The position numbers were made by a program, and so were the translations under genes. Shown one piece after another: positions 22,378 through 30,694 of a stretch of 33,050 nt of DNA. Each line of letters opens with the position of its first letter. Positions within the stretch are counted from its first letter, which is position 1. The notes under the pieces are model-generated. The model saw only the letters and a program-made list of their open reading frames with translations. It did no database searches and had not been told where the DNA came from. The DNA comes from Prosthecobacter debontii. GTDB lineage: Bacteria; Verrucomicrobiota; Verrucomicrobiia; Verrucomicrobiales; Verrucomicrobiaceae. Where the stretch lies: contig CAMBPV010000026.1 in assembly GCA_945869695.1 (NCBI GenBank), forward strand, positions 1 through 33,050. The letters are read 5' to 3'.

Positions 22378-23171
22378 CTTGCCGCAGAGCGCTGCCAGTC
22401 TTCGAAATGGGACTTGGGTGTATTGAACACCGCCGCACACCTCGGACAGGTAATCTTCGCGTAGCCATCACTGAAAATCTCCGCGAGATCATCTGCCGGC
22501 AGCCGGGTAAGCAGAGGATACAGACGATCCACGGAGCAACCGCATTCAAAACCGTAAAACCGAGTTTCAAGGAGCGATAGCCTCTCCACACGCTCAAGCT
22601 CCGGTATGTGCTCATCCGTTAGTCCCTCAAGCCAAGGAAGATCACAGTCAGGCTGGGCAGTGAACATCCAGAACTCCTCATCTGGCAGACGGAAAAGACG
22701 CGTCGGCCTCTGTTCACTCTGCTGATAAAAAAGCTCGGCGGCCACAAACAAGTCCGTGCCCTGAAAGGCAACGACACTCTGTCGGGTCTGGTGGTCGGGA
22801 CGGCTCGTTTGAGAAATGAAAAGGTCGGTATCCGCCTTTTTGACGTCCTCGGTGAAAATCCGCCCCGTCACTCGACCTGGCCTGCTTCCTCCGGTGACAA
22901 ATAGATTCATCAAAGGCTCCTGCAGATTGATCGTCCAAGCACAGGTCTCATCCTGGGGCCGGGAGCAAAGGTGCAGGGTCATGGCCGCAAGCGCTTCCTT
23001 CAGCATCAAATCAGCCGACTCCTCATAGCGGATACCGTGCTGCATCAAATGAAGGTAGTAGTCCACGTAGAGAGGACTGAACTTGGCGCGAGCGAGCAAG
23101 ACATTGCGCTCGCGCACGAACCATGATTTGACCTCTACGGGGGAGAGATTGCTGTCGAGGGATTGGCTCAT
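22374..23171 (-). CDS. hslO: Hsp33-family redox-regulated chaperone
   Basis: The 265-residue product is a divergent Hsp33. The C-terminal switch has Cys210-x-Cys212 and, after 29 residues, Cys242-x-x-Cys245, within the CxC-N(27-32)-CxxC pattern that binds zinc when reduced. ECGCSVDRLYPLLTRLPADDLAEIF and KITCPRCAAVFN match the family. The N-terminal part is less conserved but keeps the order of strands. Oxidation (for example by peroxide or hypochlorous acid) releases zinc, unfolds this domain and turns on holdase activity. The ATG at 23171 is preferred over a GTG at 23195. It lies 58 bases after the DUF1080 gene on the same strand and may end that operon. Confidence 0.85.
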   Translation of the reverse strand: MSQSLDSNLSPVEVKSWFVRERNVLLARAKFSPLYVDYYLHLMQHGIRYEESADLMLKEALAAMTLHLCSRPQDETCAWTINLQEPLMNLFVTGGSRPGRVTGRIFTEDVKKADTDLFISQTSRPDHQTRQSVVAFQGTDLFVAAELFYQQSEQRPTRLFRLPDEEFWMFTAQPDCDLPWLEGLTDEHIPELERVERLSLLETRFYGFECGCSVDRLYPLLTRLPADDLAEIFSDGYAKITCPRCAAVFNTPKSHFEDWQRSAAS

Positions 23172-23229
23172 GAAAGGGGCTTCCGGCTGGTGCACCTGTC
23201 AGATGCACCAACCCATTCGATCCAGCAAT

Positions 23230-23892
23230 CTAAGGCAGAGCCTTGATGTAGAGATCCTTGTAAAAAACGAGACTCTTGGGGTCGTGACCTTGGAGAGCCA
23301 TGGTGCCTTCACCAAGTTTCCGGCCCGGCATGTTCTTCAGCGCTGTAGCAGGGTCCCAGCCCTCGGGCTCAGTCCAGTCACTGGTGACGACTCCATTGAT
23401 CGCGATCGTGATGTGCTTGCCCTCGACCTTGATCGAGTAGTCGAACCACTGGTCATCCGGCACAGGTGAAGTGTTCAAGACATCCTTCACGGCATAGAGA
23501 CCACCTGTCTTTTTCGGATCCTTGTGCTTGGTCGAGTTCACCTGGCACTCGAAGCCCTTGGATGGCCAGCCTGTGGGTTCGAACTCGGTGTGAATGTAGA
23601 TGCCGGAGTTCGAGCCCTGCTCGGTTCCAGCGATCTTCACCTTGGCCTTGAATTCGAAATTCTTGAACTTAGCAGCCCCATCTGACCCTACGTAGAAGAG
23701 ATGAGCACGACCATTGCTCACCTTGATCGTTCCATCCTCGACGGTGAATGAGCCAGCCACTTCGTCATTGGATTTCCATCCGCTGAGATCCTTGCCGTTG
23801 AACATTGACGTCCAGCCATCGCCCTCAGCGGCAGTCAGGAGTGAAAGAGAAATCCCAGCCGCAGCCAGCCATCCGATTAAGTTCATTTTCAT
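23230..23892 (-). CDS. Secreted DUF1080 (3-keto-disaccharide hydrolase-type) protein
   Basis: The 220-residue product has a signal peptide (MKMNLIGWLAAAGISLSLLTAAEG) and one DUF1080 domain (PF06439), a concanavalin-like jelly roll. Typical motifs are SMFNGKDLSGWK (about 28-39), FEFKAKVKIAG, SNSGIYIHTEF and a final ALQGHDPKSLVFYKDLYIK. Members cleave or bind 3-keto-glycosides in Bacteroidota and are very abundant in Verrucomicrobiota. It follows the DUF1501 gene by 49 bases and is the third gene of a minus-strand operon. The frame opening at 24072 lies in the upstream gene and is not used. Substrate is unknown. Confidence 0.85.
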   Translation of the reverse strand: MKMNLIGWLAAAGISLSLLTAAEGDGWTSMFNGKDLSGWKSNDEVAGSFTVEDGTIKVSNGRAHLFYVGSDGAAKFKNFEFKAKVKIAGTEQGSNSGIYIHTEFEPTGWPSKGFECQVNSTKHKDPKKTGGLYAVKDVLNTSPVPDDQWFDYSIKVEGKHITIAINGVVTSDWTEPEGWDPATALKNMPGRKLGEGTMALQGHDPKSLVFYKDLYIKALP

Positions 23893-23941
23893 GCAGGGCT
23901 TTCCTACATGAGGCCGCACAACTTGTCCAGCATCGGACGCA

Positions 23942-25234
23942 TCATCCAAACAAGCTCGTGAGAGGCTGCCCCCTGTCCGCGATGGTGAAGGGCCGCTTCG
24001 TGGGAGAGAACAAGACCTGATCAAGAGGCAAACCAAGCGCATAGCCGATGGTGGCATTGAGATCGGGCACATTGATCTTGTTTTCGGTCACTTCGATTCC
24101 TTTGTCAGTCTTACCGTAAACCTGCCCACCCTGCACACCACCGCCCCAAAGCACGGAGCTGAAAGCCTTTGGATAATGATCGCGACCCGAGTTTTGATTG
24201 ATCTTCGGCGTGCGTCCGAACTCAGACGTGAGAACCACGAGCGTGTCTTTCAGCAGACCGCGGCGCTCGAGATCGCTCAAGAGCGCTCCGAGAGCTTTGT
24301 CCAATTCGCCGATCTTCTCCGGCAACCGGGCGTAAATGTCATTGTGCATGTCCCAGCCTCCGAGACTCACCTCCACAAATCGCACACCGTGCTCAACAAG
24401 ACGGCGAGCCAGGAGGCAGCCCTGGCCAAAATTGGTCTCACCATATTCGCTCTGAAGTTCACCCGACTCCTGACTGAGGTCAAAAGCACTCAGGTCTGCG
24501 CTTTTCATCACGCGCACCGCATCCTTATAGACGTCCGAGTAAGCCCGCACAGCACTTTGATTGTAAGTCTGTTCGAAGGTTGCATTCAGTTTGGCAGACA
24601 GATTGAGCCGATAGTCAAAATCAGTCTCCGTGAGGTTTGTGAGCCTCTTGCTGTGTTGAAGTCCCGTGCTCGGATTATTCAAAACCAACGGTTGGAAGCT
24701 AGCCTCAAAAAAGCCACCTCCCGGATGCTTGCTATCACCCGAGATAACCACGGAGCCGGGAAGATCAGGATTGCCCTTCCCTTGGAATTTCTGCAACCAG
24801 GCACCCATTGTCGGATGGCGCGTGGCGCCGCGCAGGGTGTAGCCCGTGTGCTGAAAGTAGTTCCCCTGTTCATGTGCACCTTGGGTGCTGGTCATGCTGT
24901 TTAAGATCACGCCGTGATGCATGTGCTTGGCCACTGTCGGGAGTCCCTCGCCGATTTGCACACCGTCAGCACTGGTCGGGATGCACTTGGTGTCACCCAT
25001 CGTATCTGCACCCGGCACACATCCGAAGGTATCGAGATGGGTCATGCCGCCCGACATGTACAAATAGATCACGTTCCGCGCTGTCGGCACTTGTTTGGCC
25101 TTTGAACTGCCTTCAAAAGCGGCTCGAGCATTGCCCTCCATCAAGGGAAGCACGGTCACTCCCAGACAGGTCTTTGCAATGCTCTGGACGAATTCACGAC
25201 GCGTTGGCTCGTCAGTTTTCAAAAAGGTGTTCAT
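23942..25234 (-). CDS. Tat-exported DUF1501 protein
   Basis: The 430-residue product starts with a Tat signal: TRREFVQSIAKTCLGVTVLPL, with the twin arginines at 12-13. The DUF1501 domain (PF07394, alkaline phosphatase-like fold) fills the rest: NVIYLYMSGGMTHLDTFG (about 54-71), TQGAHEQGNY, LPGSVVISGDSKHPGGGFF, WDMHNDIY and VLTSEFGRTPKINQNSGRDHYPKAFS. Metal-binding Asp/His positions of the phosphatase fold seem present, but the natural substrate is not known. The gene starts 17 bases after the DUF1549/1553 gene, its constant partner in Planctomycetota and Verrucomicrobiota. Its Tat signal agrees with the tatA gene in this window. Confidence 0.9.
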   Translation of the reverse strand: MNTFLKTDEPTRREFVQSIAKTCLGVTVLPLMEGNARAAFEGSSKAKQVPTARNVIYLYMSGGMTHLDTFGCVPGADTMGDTKCIPTSADGVQIGEGLPTVAKHMHHGVILNSMTSTQGAHEQGNYFQHTGYTLRGATRHPTMGAWLQKFQGKGNPDLPGSVVISGDSKHPGGGFFEASFQPLVLNNPSTGLQHSKRLTNLTETDFDYRLNLSAKLNATFEQTYNQSAVRAYSDVYKDAVRVMKSADLSAFDLSQESGELQSEYGETNFGQGCLLARRLVEHGVRFVEVSLGGWDMHNDIYARLPEKIGELDKALGALLSDLERRGLLKDTLVVLTSEFGRTPKINQNSGRDHYPKAFSSVLWGGGVQGGQVYGKTDKGIEVTENKINVPDLNATIGYALGLPLDQVLFSPTKRPFTIADRGQPLTSLFG

Positions 25235-25251
25235 AGGATTGAAAATGGGGA

Positions 25252-27411
25252 CTACTGAATGAAAAGAAACTGCGAACCCGTCAGGAGCGCGTGAGTGATG
25301 TCAGGGATGGCTTGCTCACCTCGCTCATCGACCACACGGGAAAGCATCACGCGCTCATTGTTCGTCGGGCGTCGACTCAGCAGTGCCTCATAAAGCAGCG
25401 CCACCTTTTGATCCGTGCTACCCGCTTTTGCGATCTCCTGACTGAGCAACGAGATCGGGCTGGTCAGAGCCTCAGCCACAGGTCCATTGAGCAAGGTCAG
25501 AGCCTGAGGGACAGACGCATCTTTGTTGGCGTTATCGATCACCTCACGATCACTCTGGCCAAAGGTGCGTAGAAAATGTCCCGGGCGTGAAGGGCTCGGA
25601 AGCTCGGAGGCTCGCGCCGTCATCACGTTGTTGTTACTGCTCCGCATCGCATCCTTTCTTTGTTCCTTGGTCATGCTGGCGAAACTCGCTTTATCGATCG
25701 CGGGACGTTTCGTCTGCTGTCTTTGTGGATTGTAGCCACGGATCAAATCCTCGGCCCGCTCTTCTCCGACGAGGTTCTCCAGAAGATCATTGGTGGTCTC
25801 CCGGCGCAGTTTGTTTGCCGCATTGGCCAGCATCTTGGCATCAGCAGGTGAGGCGGTTCCCGTCTCTTTTTGAGCAGCCATCTTTGCGCGCAGTTCATCG
25901 AGCTTCAGATCATTCGCCTTTCTCTGCTCCATGCCCTGCTTGGCAGCAGCGATGATTCCTTCCGGACCTTTCTCCTTCATGGTGCTCAGGAACATCGCCA
26001 AATCATCAAGGTATTGGTGGAGACGTGCGTTCTCATCATCCACTGAACCATCCAGATTACCCTTGGTCAGAGTCACCATGCTATCCCAGACTTGCTCTGC
26101 GCTCATTCGACGGAGAGTGGGACCCGTGAAGTGATAGGTCTCACCCAATGGAACCTCCTGAGTGCTGGCCATCCGCTGATAAGCATCGGTGTTGTAGAGC
26201 ACACGGAGATAGGATTTGAGAGAGTACTTTTTCTCAATCATCAGCTGCGAGAGGTAATCCATCAGCGCAGGATTGGCGGCCACTGTCGAGTCCATCATTT
26301 CATCCACTGGCTCGATCAGTCCGAGGCCAAAAACCTTCTTCCACATGCGATTGGCGATAACCGTTGTGAAGCGGGGATTCTCAGGGCTCGTCATCCAATC
26401 GGCAAATGCCTGCAATTGAGTCTGCCCTTCCATGGGTTTCACATCGTGACCAAACATGGCGCGCGCCTCGATGGTCTCGCCTGGTTTTCCATCGGCATAT
26501 TTATAATCGTCGGGCAGCTTTGGCTTTTTGCCTTCATCGTAGCTGATGGAGGTGTAGCGCAAAGGCTTCATGATATCACCCAGCGCCTTGCGGGCCTGCT
26601 GCATGTCCTCCGTGCTTGCCATCGGCTTCTTCGCCTCTTCACGCAGCTTGGCAACCTCCTCAGGATGCTCCTTCATGTAGGCCCTCCGATCCTTTTGCGA
26701 CATCTTGGCCAAGAACTCGGGGAGTTGCTTGGTCCCCTGCTGGCGTTTGGGAAGCTTGATTTCATTGGCCCCGCCCTTCGTGTCCATTCCATAAGTGAAG
26801 GCCGCCATTCCATAGTAGTCCTTTTGCGTCCACTTGTCGAAAGGGTGATTGTGGCACTGCGCACAGACGATGCTGGTGCCGAGGAAGACCTGCACGGTGT
26901 AAGCCAGATGATCGAGCTTGTTTTCATCCCGCTGGTAAAATCCGATGCTGCCGCTGTCCCACGCTCCGCCTTCGGTGGTCAGGAGTTTTTTCACCAGTTG
27001 ATCATAAGGCGTGTTGGCCTTGAGCTCCTTCTTCATCCATTCCTCGTAAGCCTCAGCTGTGATCCGGCCCTTGGTATTGTCCGTGAGACGCAATACATCC
27101 GCCCAGAAATTAAAGAGGTGGCTGGTGTAACCATCGCTCCCTAAAAGCTGATCGATCAATTTCGCCCGCTTCTGTGGATCATTGGATCCGATGAAATCTT
27201 GTCGCTCCTGAAGCGAGGGAATCCGACCCGCGATGTCGAGATAAAGTCTCCGCACCAACACGTCATCCGAGGCCACCGGATTCGCCTGAAGTCCGTTCTT
27301 TTGCCAGTCGGCAGCCAGGAGACTGTCAATCTTGGCCGCCTCGGGCAAGACGGCTGCTTGAACGGCAGAAAGAACAAAAACAGAGGCGAGGCAAAAAAGG
27401 ATCGATTTCAT
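25252..27411 (-). CDS. Secreted DUF1549/DUF1553 protein
   Basis: The ATG at 27411 gives 719 residues with a signal peptide of about 20. DUF1549 (PF07583) covers about 26-230: LVRRLYLDIAGRIPSLQE, NFWADVLRL, and LGTSIVCAQCHNHPFDKWTQKDYY. The last holds a CxxCH haem-type motif (Cys183-His187). DUF1553 (PF07587) lies in the C-terminal third: NPRFTTVIANRMWKKVFGLGLIEPVDEM, then RPGHFLRTFGQSDRE and LTLLNGPVAEALT. No cytochrome PSCyt1 domain precedes it, unlike many planctomycete relatives. A charged helical insert fills about 480-600. The gene heads the DUF1549-DUF1501-DUF1080 operon. Biochemical activity is unknown; secreted sugar or sulfated glycan use is the common guess. Confidence 0.9.
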   Translation of the reverse strand: MKSILFCLASVFVLSAVQAAVLPEAAKIDSLLAADWQKNGLQANPVASDDVLVRRLYLDIAGRIPSLQERQDFIGSNDPQKRAKLIDQLLGSDGYTSHLFNFWADVLRLTDNTKGRITAEAYEEWMKKELKANTPYDQLVKKLLTTEGGAWDSGSIGFYQRDENKLDHLAYTVQVFLGTSIVCAQCHNHPFDKWTQKDYYGMAAFTYGMDTKGGANEIKLPKRQQGTKQLPEFLAKMSQKDRRAYMKEHPEEVAKLREEAKKPMASTEDMQQARKALGDIMKPLRYTSISYDEGKKPKLPDDYKYADGKPGETIEARAMFGHDVKPMEGQTQLQAFADWMTSPENPRFTTVIANRMWKKVFGLGLIEPVDEMMDSTVAANPALMDYLSQLMIEKKYSLKSYLRVLYNTDAYQRMASTQEVPLGETYHFTGPTLRRMSAEQVWDSMVTLTKGNLDGSVDDENARLHQYLDDLAMFLSTMKEKGPEGIIAAAKQGMEQRKANDLKLDELRAKMAAQKETGTASPADAKMLANAANKLRRETTNDLLENLVGEERAEDLIRGYNPQRQQTKRPAIDKASFASMTKEQRKDAMRSSNNNVMTARASELPSPSRPGHFLRTFGQSDREVIDNANKDASVPQALTLLNGPVAEALTSPISLLSQEIAKAGSTDQKVALLYEALLSRRPTNNERVMLSRVVDERGEQAIPDITHALLTGSQFLFIQ

Positions 27412-27516
27412 AAGCAGTGGCGGCTCGAGAGGTACTGTCTCCCGAGCTGGAAACGACACATCTTGTCGCTTCTACCTCTTCTTTTGTGCAAAATCAGGAA
27501 CCGTCCCTGAGTCAAC

Positions 27517-28803
27517 TCAGCGTCCCCACCTTCGTGGACCGGGCTGACCTTGGCGGTTTTGCCCACCTTGACCACCACCACCGCTTCTCCCACCACCGCT
27601 TCTCCCACCACCGCCTTGGCCACCGAAACGACGGCGCTCACCGTCCTCCGTGCGCGGTGGGGGCGAGGCTTTGTAATCGAATCCCTCAGCCACCTTCCTC
27701 ACGATGCCGCGTCCGATGAAACGCTCCAGCGATCGGAGCGGTGCGTGATCTTCGGGCGTGACAAAGCTGATGGCATCACCAATCGTCTGAGCGCGCCCGG
27801 TGCGTCCGATCCGGTGCACGTAATCTTCTGCGTGCATCGGAAAGTCAAAATTCACCACGTGAGAGATTCCATCCACATCGATGCCCCGAGCCGCGATATC
27901 AGTCGCCACCAAGACGCGGACCTCGCCAGACTTGAAGTCTTTCAGAGCACGGATGCGCTGATTTTGGGAGCGATTGGCATGCAGCGTTCCGCATTTGATA
28001 CCCAGACTTTCCAGACGACGGGCGACTCGATCCGCACCGTGCTTTGTTCGGGTAAACACGAGAACACTGTCCATCGCCGGATCCTCCAGCAGATGGGAAA
28101 GCAAACCCTGTTTCAGATGCATCGGCACTTCATAGACCATCTGAGCGACGGTCTCGGCGGGATTTGAGCGTTTCCCGATTTGAACCGTCTTCGGGTGCCT
28201 CAAAAACTCTCCCGTGAGCTGCTCGATCTCCTTGGAAAGAGTGGCTGAGAACAGCAGCGTTTGCCGACGCTGCGGGAGCTGTTTCACGATGCGGCGGATG
28301 TCAGGAAGAAAACCCATGTCCAGCATCCGATCCGCCTCGTCGAGCACAAGAAACTCAAGACCGGAAAAGTCAGCGTGCCTTTGATTGATGAGATCCAACA
28401 AACGACCCGGGCAGGCGATGATGAGGTGCGTCCCAGCACGGAGCGCCTCGATTTGAGCGCGCTCGCCCACGCCTCCGAAGACAGTGGCCACACGAAGGGG
28501 AAGATGCTTGCCATAAGCTCTCACATTTTCATCGATCTGCACCGCCAGTTCCCGAGTCGGTGCGAGGACGAGCCCTCGGATTCCACGCTGCGAGGTCGAG
28601 GTCACGATCGAAGCCAGACGCGTGAGCATGGGCAGCGTGAAGGCCGCCGTCTTGCCAGTTCCTGTTTGTGCGATGCCAATGAGGTCGCTGCCCTCCAGAA
28701 TGGGCGGAATGGCGGCAGACTGAATCGGGGTGGGCTCAGTGTATCCGGCTTCTTTGACGGCCTGAAGAATTTTGGGGTGCAGACCCAGCGTTGTGAATGG
28801 CAT
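27517..28803 (-). CDS. rhlE: DEAD-box RNA helicase, RhlE-like, with Gly/Arg tail
   Basis: The 428-residue helicase has the Q motif (FTTLGLHPKI to PTPIQ, 3-28), motif I AQTGTGKT (45-52), Ia PTRELAVQ, Ib CPGRLLDLI, II VLDEADRML (153-161), III FSATLS (185-190), and motif VI HRIGRTGRA. The tail after about 390 is rich in Gly, Arg and Gln and is partly encoded by a 15-base tandem repeat; such tails bind RNA. RhlE-type helicases help ribosome assembly and RNA turnover, often in the cold. The ATG at 28803 is preferred over one 30 bases upstream. It diverges from the TrhO-RluA gene with 99 bases between them. The DEAD family is certain, the RhlE label less so. Confidence 0.93.
   Translation of the reverse strand: MPFTTLGLHPKILQAVKEAGYTEPTPIQSAAIPPILEGSDLIGIAQTGTGKTAAFTLPMLTRLASIVTSTSQRGIRGLVLAPTRELAVQIDENVRAYGKHLPLRVATVFGGVGERAQIEALRAGTHLIIACPGRLLDLINQRHADFSGLEFLVLDEADRMLDMGFLPDIRRIVKQLPQRRQTLLFSATLSKEIEQLTGEFLRHPKTVQIGKRSNPAETVAQMVYEVPMHLKQGLLSHLLEDPAMDSVLVFTRTKHGADRVARRLESLGIKCGTLHANRSQNQRIRALKDFKSGEVRVLVATDIAARGIDVDGISHVVNFDFPMHAEDYVHRIGRTGRAQTIGDAISFVTPEDHAPLRSLERFIGRGIVRKVAEGFDYKASPPPRTEDGERRRFGGQGGGGRSGGGRSGGGGQGGQNRQGQPGPRRWGR
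27576..27615 (-). repeat. 15-base tandem repeat in the helicase tail
   Basis: CACCACCGCTTCTCC occurs twice in tandem (27576-27590 and 27591-27605), with a partial third copy to 27615. It keeps the frame and encodes Gly-Gly-Arg-Ser-Gly-type repeats, so its copy number may vary between strains without breaking the gene. Confidence 0.7.
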
Positions 28804-28902
28804 AGCCTTCTCACATGGCCCAGAATATGCCATTGCGCACGGGATAATCGGAAAAAGGTTGTTTCGCCCCCATCGTCTCTATGTTGGAGATCCCCACCGC
28901 TC

Positions 28903-30687
28903 ATGCCCGTCATCACCAACATCGCCGCCTACAAATTTGCCACCCTCACAGACCTCAAGTCTCTGAGAGAAAGGCTGATCACCCAATGCAAAAGCTGGGG
29001 CCTGAAGGGAACCATCCTGCTGAGCACCGAGGGGATCAATCTCTTCATTGCTGGGCCGCAGGAGGCCATTGAGAAGTTGCTGACGGAGTTGCGCAGCATC
29101 CCCGGACTCGAGGACCTCACCCCGAAATACAGCGATAGCGAGGACCAACCCTTCACTCGCATGTTGGTGAGGATCAAAAAAGAGATCATCTCCTTTGGCG
29201 TCGAGGGCATCGACCCCGCTCATCGCACCTCACCGAAGCTGAGTGCACAAACGTTGAAGCAATGGCTCGACGAGGGTAGACCGCTCACCCTTCTGGACAG
29301 TCGAAACGACTACGAGGTCAAACTCGGAACTTTCAAAGACGCGCTCACTTTCAAAATCGATCACTTCCGCCAATTCCCCGAAGCCGTGCGCGGTTTGCCT
29401 GAGACGTTGAAAAAAGAACCCATCGTCATGTTTTGCACGGGTGGCATCCGCTGTGAGAAAGCTGGCCCCTTCATGGAGCAAGAAGGGTTTGAAAACATTT
29501 TCCAACTCGACGGCGGCATCCTAAAGTACTTCGAAGAATGCGGTCAGGCCCACTACGAAGGCGAGTGCTTTGTTTTCGATCAACGCGTCGGCGTGGACCC
29601 CAGCCTGCGTGAGACCGACTCTGCTCTGTGTTTTGCCTGCCAGACACCTTTGGATGCGGATGATCAAAAGGACCCTCGCTTCGTCGCTGGCATCTCATGT
29701 CCTTACTGCTTCAAAACATCGGAGGAAGCCATGCAGGAAAACCTCGCGACGAGGCATGAAGCCATCCGCGCGGCTACCCATCCCCTGCCCGGCTGCACGC
29801 CCTATGAAAACCGCCGACCGCTGAACATTCCGGCTGAATTTGAGGGCCGGACTCTGCTCGATTTCTTGGGCGAGATCTTTCCGCACATCGCCCGTGAAGA
29901 GTGGCTGCATCGGTGCGAGAAAAAACGCTTCATCAACAGTGAAGGCACCGTCATCGATGCCGACTACCTGCTCAAAGCAGGCGAGCGCTGCGTGCAAATC
30001 ATTCCGGGCACCACGGAACCGCCCGTGAATCCGGATATCCGCATCGTGCATGAAGATGAAGTTCTCTTCGTCGTGCAAAAGCCTGCCCCCTTGCCGATGC
30101 ACCCGAGCGGACGATTCAATCGCAACACGCTCCAACACATCCTTGGTGAGGTTTACGCACCCCAGCGGCCCAAGTTTGTACATCGCCTGGATGCAAACAC
30201 CACTGGACTCGTGCTATGCGCTCGGACCCGACACTCTGCCAATCTCTTGCAGCTGCAGTTTCTTCAGGGGCGAGTTGAGAAAGTGTATCTCGTTCGCGTT
30301 CAAGGGCACCCCGAATCAGACACCTTCACCTGCGATGCACCGATCAGCCCCGAACCCGGCGGCCTCGGCACCCATGGCATTGACGAGGAGGATGGACAGC
30401 ACGCTCTTACCGAGTTTGTGGTGCAGCAGCGCCTCGAAGATGGCACCGCCCTTCTCTCCGCGCGCCCCATCACCGGCCGCACCAATCAGATCCGCGTGCA
30501 CCTCTGGCACCTCGGTCTCCCCGTCTGCGGAGATCCCGCCTATTTGCTTGGCCAAAAACTGGGGGACACCCAGACTCTGAGTCCGGAGTCGGCACCCCTT
30601 CAGCTTCACGCCTGGAGACTTGCGTTTGATCACCCGATCACAAAGACCCGGATGACTTTCGAAACCGAAAGACCGAGTTGGGCCTGA
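28903..30687 (+). CDS. trhO: Fusion of TrhO tRNA uridine hydroxylase and RluA-type pseudouridine synthase
   Basis: The 594-residue product joins two enzymes. Residues 1-275 are TrhO (YceA): an acylphosphatase-like N-terminal domain (TILLSTEGINLFIAG), then a rhodanese domain (about 112-215) with catalytic CTGGIRCEKA (Cys178), DGGILKYFEE, and Cys pairs 243/246 and 266/269 that may hold zinc. Residues about 315-370 resemble an S4-type RNA-binding module. Residues about 375-594 are an RluA-type synthase with HRLDANTTGLVL (catalytic Asp430), VEKVYLVRV and ITGRTNQIRVHL. TrhO makes 5-hydroxyuridine at position 34 of tRNA. RluA-type enzymes isomerise uridines in tRNA or rRNA. The ATG at 28903 is chosen; the open frame back to 28261 is antisense to the helicase. 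No stop or frameshift separates the halves. Confidence 0.93.
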   Translation: MPVITNIAAYKFATLTDLKSLRERLITQCKSWGLKGTILLSTEGINLFIAGPQEAIEKLLTELRSIPGLEDLTPKYSDSEDQPFTRMLVRIKKEIISFGVEGIDPAHRTSPKLSAQTLKQWLDEGRPLTLLDSRNDYEVKLGTFKDALTFKIDHFRQFPEAVRGLPETLKKEPIVMFCTGGIRCEKAGPFMEQEGFENIFQLDGGILKYFEECGQAHYEGECFVFDQRVGVDPSLRETDSALCFACQTPLDADDQKDPRFVAGISCPYCFKTSEEAMQENLATRHEAIRAATHPLPGCTPYENRRPLNIPAEFEGRTLLDFLGEIFPHIAREEWLHRCEKKRFINSEGTVIDADYLLKAGERCVQIIPGTTEPPVNPDIRIVHEDEVLFVVQKPAPLPMHPSGRFNRNTLQHILGEVYAPQRPKFVHRLDANTTGLVLCARTRHSANLLQLQFLQGRVEKVYLVRVQGHPESDTFTCDAPISPEPGGLGTHGIDEEDGQHALTEFVVQQRLEDGTALLSARPITGRTNQIRVHLWHLGLPVCGDPAYLLGQKLGDTQTLSPESAPLQLHAWRLAFDHPITKTRMTFETERPSWA

Positions 30688-30694
30688 GTCCGGA

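Noticed and set aside
26092-27144. 350-codon open frame on the plus strand inside the DUF1549/1553 gene
   Set aside because: It is a mirror of a GC-rich coding strand. The minus-strand product has two recognised domains, and the plus-strand one has none.
28261-28902. In-frame extension of about 214 codons before the TrhO-RluA start
   Set aside because: It is antisense to the DEAD-box helicase, whose motifs are intact, and shows no TrhO likeness. The ATG at 28903 starts the conserved domain.
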